Both the position numbers and the translations under genes were made by a program. This document shows, piece after piece, positions 1 to 5,338 of a DNA stretch of 5,338 nt. Within the stretch, counting starts at the first letter, position 1. Each line of letters begins with the position of its first letter. The DNA comes from an uncultured Collinsella sp. (lineage in GTDB: Bacteria; Actinomycetota; Coriobacteriia; Coriobacteriales; Coriobacteriaceae). The stretch spans positions 1-5,338 of the forward strand of contig USCS01000118.1 of assembly GCA_900552875.1 (NCBI GenBank), read 5' to 3'. The notes beneath the pieces were generated by a model. That model was not told where the DNA came from, did not search any database, and saw nothing but the letters and a program-made list of their open reading frames with translations.

Positions 1-74
1 TGGCGCCGGCAGCCGCAACAGGCGACACCGGCACCGCAGGCGGCGACCGCAACTTCGCCGAGTTCACCATCTAA
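1..74 (+). CDS. C-terminal end of an unidentified upstream protein (partial)
   Basis: The reading frame beginning at base 3 is open from the window edge to a TAA at 72-74. It gives about 23 residues: an Ala/Gly/Thr-rich stretch followed by the tail GDRNFAEFTI. This looks like a flexible linker and then the very end of a protein. The other two plus-strand frames read Arg/Pro-rich junk, which supports this frame. The stop lies 116 bases before the helicase start on the same strand, so the two could share a transcription unit unless the inverted repeat at 73-109 terminates it. Too little is visible to assign a family. Partial at its 5' end. Confidence 0.45.
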   Translation, partial: APAAATGDTGTAGGDRNFAEFTI

Positions 75-113
75 CCTACCAAAAAGGGACAGGTTTATTT
101 TGGCAGGTTTTAT
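73..113 (+). terminator. Inverted repeat with trailing T-run; possible intrinsic terminator
   Basis: AACCTACCAAAA (73-84) is complementary to TTTTGGCAGGTT (98-109) at 11 of 12 positions. The exception is A78 opposite C104, which becomes a G-U pair if the minus strand is transcribed. The loop is 13 bases, and TTTTAT follows at 108-113. The structure starts inside the TAA of the upstream gene, as expected for a terminator of that gene. Against this, the A/T pairs lie on the loop side of the stem and the stem is only moderately GC-rich. It could instead be an operator-like dyad or a copy of a dispersed intergenic repeat. The second arm also repeats part of the loop: CAGGTTTAT at 90-98 and CAGGTTTTAT at 104-113. 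Confidence 0.35.
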
Positions 114-180
114 CTGGGCAAACGTTGAAGCAGTAATGCAGCAAGCCGTTGCCAGCCGCGTTGAGAGATTCGATGTTGAG

Positions 181-186
181 AGGAGG
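181..186 (+). promoter_or_regulatory. Ribosome binding site deciding the helicase start
   Basis: AGGAGG, extended to GAGAGGAGG from 178, is a near-perfect anti-16S complement. It is followed by the four-base spacer CCCC and then GTG at 191. The in-frame upstream candidates, TTG at 149 and ATG at 173, have no comparable site in front of them, and using either would bury this purine run inside the gene. The spacing is a little short, so ATG 173 is not fully excluded. Confidence 0.7.
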
Positions 187-190
187 CCCC

Positions 191-2635
191 GTGAACGCCT
201 TTGACAGATATGCTCCGTTTATCCAAGACTTCATCTACTCCCACGATTGGGAGAGTCTGCGCTCTATCCAGGTTGCAGCGGCAGACGCCATCTTTAACAC
301 GCAAGATAATGTGCTCCTGACGGCATCCACGGCTTCCGGCAAAACCGAGGCAGCCTTCTTTCCCATCCTGACCGAGTTTTGGGAGAACCCGCCCGCAAGC
401 GTGGGCGCCCTCTACATCGGCCCCCTCAAGGCGCTCATCAATGATCAGTTCGTCCGTCTCAACGACCTCTGCGAAGAGGCCGATATCCCTGTCTGGCACT
501 GGCATGGCGATGTCTCGCAGTCGCACAAGGCTAAGCTCATCAAAAAACCGAGCGGCATCTTGCAGATTACGCCCGAGTCACTCGAAGCGCTCTTAATCCA
601 TAAGCACATGGCGATTCCGCGCATGTTTTGCGACCTGCGCTACGTGGTCATCGACGAGGTCCATTCGCTCATGCGCGGCGACCGTGGCGGCCAGACGCTC
701 TGCCTTATCGAGCGGCTCTCGCGCATGGCCGGCGTGCAGCCTCGACGCATCGGCCTTTCTGCCACCATCGGCGACCCCGAGCGCACGGGCGCTTTTCTCT
801 CACAGGGAACGGGGCGCGACTGTGTTATCCCCCGCTTTGAAGAACCGCGCCGCGTGTGGCGCATCTCCATGGAGCACTTCTACAACTCGGGTCCCCAGGC
901 ACAGCAGCGGGGATTCGAGAGCACGGGTCCTCAAGAGGCCGAAGTGCTTGCGTGCGAGCGTATCGAGGCGGCGGCATCCGCGGCACTGCCCGCCGGCGCC
1001 CAAGACATGCGTCACAGCGGACAGCTCACACAAGAGGAGCGCCGTCAACGTCGTGAGCGGGCACGGAGCAAGGCCGCTCCCAAGGACCGCCAAGCTTCCT
1101 CGGCCCCCGAGGGCGAAGTCGACATCCCACGAGCGACCGAGCAGGCGCTTCTCAACCCCACCGACACGGCGCCCGACAACGCCGACCCCGGTATGGGCTA
1201 TATCTTTGAACATACGCGCGGCCGTAAGTGCCTGGTCTTTGCCAACTCGCGCGAGGAGGCAGAGGCCGTGTGCTCCATGCTGCGCAGCCACTGCGAAAGT
1301 CGACACGAGCCCGACCGTTTTCTCATCCACCATGGCAATCTTTCGGCATCGCTACGCGAGACGGCCGAAGAACTCATGCGCGATGAAGAGCAGGCACAGA
1401 CAACCGTCACCACCTCTACGCTGGAGCTCGGTATCGATATCGGCCGTCTGGAGCGTGCGTTTCAGATCGATGCGCCGTTTACCGTCAGTTCCTTTTTGCA
1501 GCGAATGGGCCGCACGGGACGCCGCGACCTTCCGCCCGAGATGTGGTTTGTCATGCGCGAGGAAGAGCCCGAGCCGCGCACGATGATGCCCGAAACCATT
1601 CCTTGGAAGCTCCTGCAGGGCATCGCGCTCGTACAACTCTATCGCGAGGAAAAATGGGTCGAGCCGCCTGAGCTCGATCGACTCCCCTACAGTCTGCTCT
1701 ATCACCAGACCATGTCGACCCTCGCCAGCACCGGAGAGCTCACGCCGGCCGAACTTGCCCAGCGCGTGCTCACACTGAGCTATTTCCATCGTATCTCGGC
1801 CGATGACTATCGCGTGCTGCTGCGTCACCTCATTAAGATCGACCATATCCAGGTCACCGAAGGCGGCGGGCTCATCGTGGGTCTCGCGGGCGAGCGCATC
1901 ATCAACAACTTTAAGTTCTACGCCGTGTTCCAGGAAAACGAGGAGTTCACCGTTCGTAGCGAGTCGGCCGAATTGGGCACGATCGTCAACCCGCCACCGC
2001 CCGGTGAGCGCATCGCCATCGCCGGACACTGCTGGATTGTCGAGGAAGTGGACTGGAAGCGCCACACCGTCTTTGCCACGCAGGTCAAGGGTCGTGTGCC
2101 AGCCTACTTTGGCGACTGCCCCGGTGACATCAATACACACGTACTCGAGCGCATGCGCAAGACGCTCAACGAGCACGCGACATATCCGTACCTCATGGGT
2201 AACGCACGGGCTCGCTTGGCACAAGCTCGTCATACCGCCGAGATTTCGGGCGCGGGAACTAAGCCGCTCATCAACCTGGGTGGCGACACCTGGGTGCTCT
2301 TCCCCTGGTTAGGCAGCTACGCCTTCCTAGCACTCGAGCGCATGCTTAAAATCAAATGCGCCGCTGAGTTGGGCCTTCGCGGACTCGACCCGTCACGCCC
2401 GTACTTTATGCAGTTTAAGATGAAGGCCGACGAGGAGACGTTCTTTGAAGTGCTCGCCGCCGAAGCCGAGAAAGACTTCGACCCCATCGACCTCGTCTAT
2501 CCCGGCGAGGTGCCTTACTTTGATCGGTACGACGAATTCGTTCCAGAAGAGCTCGTGCGCAAAGGCTTTGCCGAAGGCGTGCTCGACATCGAAGGCATGA
2601 AGCAGCGCGTTCTCGGCTGGCGCGACCACGCCTAA
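191..2635 (+). CDS. Lhr-like superfamily 2 DEAD/DEAH-box helicase (BrxHI-like)
   Basis: An 814-residue ATP-dependent nucleic-acid helicase or translocase of the Lhr-like group (COG1201), probably cytoplasmic. Seen in order, numbered from the GTG start: Walker A TASGKT (47-52), motif Ia PLKAL (78-82), ITPESL (126-131), Walker B DEVH (155-158), motif III SAT (190-192), motif IV CLVFANSREEAE (347-358), HHGNLSASLRE (380-390), motif V STLELGIDIG (409-418) and motif VI QRMGRTGRR (437-445). All catalytic motifs look intact. About 100 charged, low-complexity residues (231-334) separate the two RecA domains. A winged-helix-like segment (about 500-556), a beta-barrel like that of Lhr (about 595-637) and a conserved GGDTWVLFPWLG block (697-708) follow. 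Family members unwind or translocate on DNA or RNA-DNA duplexes; BrxHI in some BREX phage-defence loci is also Lhr-like. It lies downstream of the gene ending at 74 and converges on the methyltransferase-fold gene. The start is GTG 191, chosen for its AGGAGG; TTG 149 or ATG 173 would add 14 or 6 residues. Helicase identity is certain; the cellular role is not. Confidence 0.93.
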   Translation: MNAFDRYAPFIQDFIYSHDWESLRSIQVAAADAIFNTQDNVLLTASTASGKTEAAFFPILTEFWENPPASVGALYIGPLKALINDQFVRLNDLCEEADIPVWHWHGDVSQSHKAKLIKKPSGILQITPESLEALLIHKHMAIPRMFCDLRYVVIDEVHSLMRGDRGGQTLCLIERLSRMAGVQPRRIGLSATIGDPERTGAFLSQGTGRDCVIPRFEEPRRVWRISMEHFYNSGPQAQQRGFESTGPQEAEVLACERIEAAASAALPAGAQDMRHSGQLTQEERRQRRERARSKAAPKDRQASSAPEGEVDIPRATEQALLNPTDTAPDNADPGMGYIFEHTRGRKCLVFANSREEAEAVCSMLRSHCESRHEPDRFLIHHGNLSASLRETAEELMRDEEQAQTTVTTSTLELGIDIGRLERAFQIDAPFTVSSFLQRMGRTGRRDLPPEMWFVMREEEPEPRTMMPETIPWKLLQGIALVQLYREEKWVEPPELDRLPYSLLYHQTMSTLASTGELTPAELAQRVLTLSYFHRISADDYRVLLRHLIKIDHIQVTEGGGLIVGLAGERIINNFKFYAVFQENEEFTVRSESAELGTIVNPPPPGERIAIAGHCWIVEEVDWKRHTVFATQVKGRVPAYFGDCPGDINTHVLERMRKTLNEHATYPYLMGNARARLAQARHTAEISGAGTKPLINLGGDTWVLFPWLGSYAFLALERMLKIKCAAELGLRGLDPSRPYFMQFKMKADEETFFEVLAAEAEKDFDPIDLVYPGEVPYFDRYDEFVPEELVRKGFAEGVLDIEGMKQRVLGWRDHA

Positions 2636-2662
2636 GACCAGTCTTTTTGGGACGGGGAGACT
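2633..2662. other. Convergent gene junction with weak dyads
   Basis: The helicase and methyltransferase-fold stop codons face each other across 26 bases. AAGAC (2634-2638) and GTCTT (2641-2645) form a short dyad with only two bases between its arms, leading into TTTTT at 2644-2648. A second possible pairing joins AGTCT (2640-2644) to AGACT (2658-2662). Neither makes a convincing GC-rich terminator stem, but with two transcripts meeting here some termination function is likely. It is offered as a weak candidate only. Confidence 0.25.
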
Positions 2663-3540
2663 TACTTGTCGTGAAGGACGGTGCCGAGGAAGTCGGCGTC
2701 GAAGGGCACGGCTTCGGCAAAGGCGTAGTCACCGTCGCTGGCAATGAGCAGGTAGTTCTCCTCGCCGCCGAACTCCGCATCGCCACATGGGACCACCCAG
2801 GCGTGGGCGAATACCTCGAGCGCCGTGGCAGCGCAGTCGCGCAGGAACGTCACGTCGCTCCCCTCGTTTGCGCTCACGATATTGGCCGCGTAGATACCCC
2901 CGGGGTTCAGGCTGCCTCGCACCAAACGCAACGCCTCAACGGTCGCCAGCTCGCGTACGGGCTCGGCACCGCCAAAGCAATCGCTCACGACCACGTCGTA
3001 GCGACGATGGCCCACACTCGTCACACCCAGATACGAGCGAGCCTCAGCAGTAATCACCCGCAAGCGGTCGCCCACCGTGCGCTCCAGCTCGTCCAGATAG
3101 AACCAACGGCACGCCAGGCGCGTAATCTCTCCGTCATACTCGATAACGTCCATGCGCAAGCCCTCGTGCGACATCAGCGCAAACTTGGGATAGGCAAACC
3201 CGCCGCCACCCAGCATGAGCATACGGTCGATGCCGTGACCATAAGCGTCGTGCATTGCACCCTCGGCCTCAAACACGTCGTCAAACGCACGATAGTACGC
3301 AAAGACGGGCTCAGCCCAACGCTCGCCAACGTAACTCGCGCTTTGGTAGACGCCGCCTTGCACCAATACGCGGACTTCGTCGCCGCCCTCGTCGTGCACG
3401 CGCTTCACACGCGCCAACCCATTGCAGGTTCGCGCAACCTGCAGACAGGCAGCACGAACAGCGACAGCGGCCGCACCAAGCGCCGCGGCTCCCAGAGCAA
3501 CGCCGGCAACGACGCCGGCAGAAACACTCGGCTTGTTCAT
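2662..3540 (-). CDS. Membrane-anchored spermidine-synthase-like methyltransferase-fold protein
   Basis: A 292-residue protein of the spermidine synthase / class I SAM-dependent methyltransferase fold. Residues 6-33 are an Ala/Gly/Val-rich hydrophobic helix, most likely an N-terminal membrane anchor with the enzyme domain following. Visible motifs are GGVYQSASY (62-70), like the substrate-side entry motif of the family; the nucleotide-binding glycine loop LMLGGGGFAYP (108-118); the acidic IEYD (133-136) that normally holds the ribose; AEARSYL (165-171); YDVVVSDCFGG (181-191); and LNPGGIYAANIV (211-222). In E. coli SpeE the equivalent active-site run is SDCTDP with two catalytic aspartates. Here the first (D187) is kept and the second position is G190, so classical putrescine aminopropyl transfer is doubtful. 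Length fits SpeE-type enzymes (about 280-300). The ATG directly follows the elp3 TAG, giving a tightly coupled operon. Substrate unknown: it may be an aminopropyltransferase-like enzyme, a methyltransferase or a non-catalytic relative. Confidence 0.88.
   Translation of the reverse strand: MNKPSVSAGVVAGVALGAAALGAAAVAVRAACLQVARTCNGLARVKRVHDEGGDEVRVLVQGGVYQSASYVGERWAEPVFAYYRAFDDVFEAEGAMHDAYGHGIDRMLMLGGGGFAYPKFALMSHEGLRMDVIEYDGEITRLACRWFYLDELERTVGDRLRVITAEARSYLGVTSVGHRRYDVVVSDCFGGAEPVRELATVEALRLVRGSLNPGGIYAANIVSANEGSDVTFLRDCAATALEVFAHAWVVPCGDAEFGGEENYLLIASDGDYAFAEAVPFDADFLGTVLHDK
3422..3444 (-). repeat. Perfect 8-base inverted repeat inside the methyltransferase-fold gene
   Basis: TGCAGGTT (3423-3430) and AACCTGCA (3436-3443) are exact reverse complements separated by the five bases CGCGC. 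One further T/G wobble pair is possible at 3422/3444. In the mRNA this hairpin sits about 100 bases after the start codon, in codons 33-40, just after the membrane helix. The dyad is plain in the sequence; any function is unproven, and in GC-rich coding DNA it may be chance. Confidence 0.45.
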
Positions 3541-5338
3541 CTAGAGCTCCTTTTGCAGATAAAGGCCATGGTCATAAAATCCAAGATGGCGATAGTACTC
3601 GCGCGTACCAATCGCGCTGATCACGTTGATGCGCGCATAGCCGGCATCCCGGGCAATCTCGCACGCACGCTCTACGAGCAAACGCCCCAACCCGTGATGC
3701 TGCGCCGCCTGGCCCTGGTCACCCACGCGTGCCGCCATGCCATACACGTGCACCTCGCGAATCATCGCCTCGTCCGGCGTCGTCGGCAACTCGTCCGCAT
3801 GCGCGGCAACAAACGAATGGTCGGGCAGCGACAACCGCAAAAAGCCCGCGATCTTGCCCTGCGGCGTCACCCACTGCAAAAAGCGCTCGTAAGTCACTGG
3901 CGTCTCGTACGCCACTTCCTCATCAAGAGATAGCTCATCCAAGTCGGCACCCGCCGTACTGATCTCGCGATAGCGAATCTCGCGCACCGTCGCACCATCA
4001 CCCCGAGCAGCCAGACGGTTCTCAACGAGCTGACGCAGGTTGGGTTTCTTGTTGCCCACCATAATGTCGTCGGAACTAAAGTCGCGGATCATGCGACTGA
4101 TACGGCAGAACGCCGGCGTCACCACGATGTCGTCGGCCAGCACATCGAGCAGCTCTTCCTCGGTATAGGGACGCCACTCGCCGCGCTCATAGCAGCCCAC
4201 CAGACGCGAGCCCTCGATGAGCGCACACGGGTAGACCTTGACCTCGTCGGGCATAAAGGCCCCTTCGGTCATAAAGCGTTCGTAGTCGCGCTTATCCCCC
4301 TCCGGCGTGGCGCCCAGCAGGTTAAGCATAAAATGCGCATGGATCTTAAAGCCAAACAGGCGCGCAAGCGAAAACGCCCGTTCAATCTGCGCCACCGAAA
4401 TGCGACGCTCGTTGATATCGAGCAGGTGCTGGTCGAGGCTCTGGATACCCATCTGGATCTTGGTGCAGCCCAGGCGGCGGATGAGCGTAAGCGCCTGCGG
4501 CGTTACGGCATCGGGGCGCGTCTCGATAACGAGTCCCACCACGCGATACTTCGCCGTCTCGTTGATGCGCTGCTGACGCTCGAGCTCCTCCATCGTTGCC
4601 GTCTGCCACTCAGTGACCTTGTCCCACGGCGTACCGGGACCGTACAGACGACGCACCGCACGGTTATAGCCGCCCACGGCAGCATCCACACGCCCCTGCT
4701 CGTCGGCAACGCCGGCAGCAAGCTCGACCTCGTCTGTCGCAATGCCGGCGGCCCGATAGCGCTCACGGCGCTCTGCTACCACAGGCGGCAGGGCATCGGC
4801 GGGAGCGTCATCGAGCAGGCGCCCTGCCTCGGCACGGCTGATGCCCGGACGCGCCAACATGGGGTTGGCCGCCACGCCGGCCACGGCATCGTCATTGAGC
4901 GCGCGGAAGAGCTCCGACATAAACCACGTCTGATACCCTTGCGGATAGTCGCTCCAGGTACCGCCGAGCACAATGAGCTCAATCTTATCGGTCGCATGCC
5001 CCATCTGCGAAAGCGCGGTCAGACGAGCGCTTACCTGCAGATACGGGTCAAAGCAATTTTGCTCCGCACGGGCGCACGCCGGCTCGGCGTGCAGATAGCT
5101 TTTGGGCATGCGCAGATCGTTGGGGCAAAATAGGCAATCGCCCGAGCATGGCCAGGGCTTGGTGATGACGGTAATGGTCGCCACGCCCGAAGCCGTGCGA
5201 CGAGGCTTCATGCGTAGCACCTGCAGCAGTCGACGTTCCAGCTCGGCATCGACATTCCACCCAGCCCAACGAGCCGGCTCCTCACGTTTTACCCGCTGGT
5301 AAAACGGCAGCAGACGGCGCTTGGCCAAATCGCGTTTG
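3541..5338 (-). CDS. elp3: Elp3: radical SAM / GNAT tRNA U34 carboxymethyl-modifying enzyme (5' partial)
   Basis: Elp3 uses acetyl-CoA and a SAM-derived radical to start the 5-carboxymethyl modification of uridine 34 in the tRNA anticodon; bacteria have it without the other Elongator subunits. Numbered from the in-frame TTG at 5328: iron-sulfur cysteines C61, C65 and C68 in PWPCSGDCLFCPND; IELIVLGGTWSDYP (116-129); ETRPD (269-273); TKIQMGIQSLD (289-299); DEVKVYPCALIEGS (361-374); then an acetyltransferase domain from about 470 with REVHVYG (524-530), the acetyl-CoA loop QHHGLG (543-548), GTREYYRHLGF (574-584) and the typical end GLYLQKEL. The order and the final block match eukaryotic Elp3 closely. 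About 95 residues (147-243) are inserted relative to human ELP3. The frame stays open past 5328 to the window edge (KRD precedes the TTG) and the family has more N-terminal sequence, so the start is outside the window. 598 residues are visible against about 550 for complete eukaryotic forms. First gene seen of an operon with the methyltransferase-fold gene. Confidence 0.96.
   Translation of the reverse strand, partial: KRDLAKRRLLPFYQRVKREEPARWAGWNVDAELERRLLQVLRMKPRRTASGVATITVITKPWPCSGDCLFCPNDLRMPKSYLHAEPACARAEQNCFDPYLQVSARLTALSQMGHATDKIELIVLGGTWSDYPQGYQTWFMSELFRALNDDAVAGVAANPMLARPGISRAEAGRLLDDAPADALPPVVAERRERYRAAGIATDEVELAAGVADEQGRVDAAVGGYNRAVRRLYGPGTPWDKVTEWQTATMEELERQQRINETAKYRVVGLVIETRPDAVTPQALTLIRRLGCTKIQMGIQSLDQHLLDINERRISVAQIERAFSLARLFGFKIHAHFMLNLLGATPEGDKRDYERFMTEGAFMPDEVKVYPCALIEGSRLVGCYERGEWRPYTEEELLDVLADDIVVTPAFCRISRMIRDFSSDDIMVGNKKPNLRQLVENRLAARGDGATVREIRYREISTAGADLDELSLDEEVAYETPVTYERFLQWVTPQGKIAGFLRLSLPDHSFVAAHADELPTTPDEAMIREVHVYGMAARVGDQGQAAQHHGLGRLLVERACEIARDAGYARINVISAIGTREYYRHLGFYDHGLYLQKEL
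3547..3552 (-). promoter_or_regulatory. Ribosome binding site of the methyltransferase-fold gene, inside the end of elp3
   Basis: Read on the minus strand, AAGGAG (within AAAAGGAG, 3547-3554) lies six bases before the ATG at 3540 and encodes part of the last residues of Elp3 (QKEL). The TAG of elp3 at 3543-3541 falls between this site and the ATG, a layout typical of translational coupling. It supports the ATG at 3540 as the real start. Confidence 0.8.

Noticed and set aside
86..113. Possible promoter for the helicase (GGGACA at 86-91, 16 bases, TTTTAT at 108-113).
   Set aside because: Both boxes match only four of six consensus bases and overlap the inverted repeat; too weak to call without a mapped transcript start.
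149..190. Longer helicase N-terminus starting at TTG 149 or ATG 173.
   Set aside because: No good ribosome binding site precedes either codon, whereas a near-perfect AGGAGG stands before GTG 191.
1352..2233. A 293-codon minus-strand open frame inside the helicase gene.
   Set aside because: It is antisense to conserved helicase motifs V and VI and the beta-barrel, and its translation has no recognisable motif. Long antisense frames are expected at this base composition.
3480..3530. Repeated GCCGGCAACG-like units near the start of the methyltransferase-fold gene.
   Set aside because: They are explained by Ala/Gly/Val codons of the hydrophobic N-terminal helix; not a separate repeat element.
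2647..3933. A 428-codon plus-strand open frame opposite the methyltransferase-fold gene and the end of elp3.
   Set aside because: It spans two well-supported minus-strand genes, its translation shows no domain and is rich in His, Arg and Ala as antisense GC-rich DNA tends to be, and no ribosome binding site was seen. It is a shadow frame.
4333..5133. A 266-codon plus-strand open frame opposite elp3.
   Set aside because: It is antisense to the radical SAM core of Elp3, and no family motif is visible.
5326..5328. TTG at 5328 as the start of Elp3.
   Set aside because: The frame continues open to the window edge, and Elp3 proteins have more sequence before this point, so the true start is outside the window.

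Overview
The window looks like an ordinary chromosomal stretch from a GC-rich bacterium (roughly 60% G+C by eye). Codon use is strongly biased to G/C-ending codons. A divergent bacterial Elp3, a spermidine-synthase-like protein and an Lhr-type helicase together suggest an actinobacterial gut lineage such as Coriobacteriia (Collinsella or Olsenella-like). That placement is an inference from style and gene content; there is no rRNA or marker gene here to prove it.

Layout. Bases 1-74 hold the last codons of an unidentified plus-strand gene. Bases 75-190 are a 116-base AT-richer gap containing an inverted repeat that may be a terminator or a dispersed intergenic repeat, then a Shine-Dalgarno sequence. 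Bases 191-2635 (plus) encode an 814-residue superfamily 2 helicase of the Lhr-like group (COG1201). It has both RecA domains, a long charged linker between them, a winged-helix region and an Lhr-type beta-barrel. After a 26-base convergent gap come two minus-strand genes: a membrane-anchored, spermidine-synthase-like methyltransferase-fold protein (2662-3540) and, upstream of it in transcription, the radical-SAM/acetyltransferase tRNA-modifying enzyme Elp3 (3541 to beyond 5338). The Elp3 N-terminus lies outside the window.

How the genes relate. Elp3 and the methyltransferase-fold protein are almost certainly cotranscribed: the Elp3 stop codon TAG abuts the next ATG with no spacer, and the ribosome binding site of the second gene lies inside the end of elp3. 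The helicase points the opposite way and belongs to another unit, probably with the gene whose tail is seen at the left edge. Its closest functional parallel known to me is the BrxHI-type Lhr-like helicase of some BREX phage-defence loci, so the genes left of the window decide whether it is a defence or a general DNA/RNA-maintenance helicase. No tRNA, rRNA, CRISPR array, insertion sequence or prophage gene was seen. I did not find a clear-cut undescribed system; the most interesting leads are the elp3/methyltransferase coupling, the altered active site of the spermidine-synthase-like protein, the Elp3 insertion and the identity of the helicase's upstream partner.
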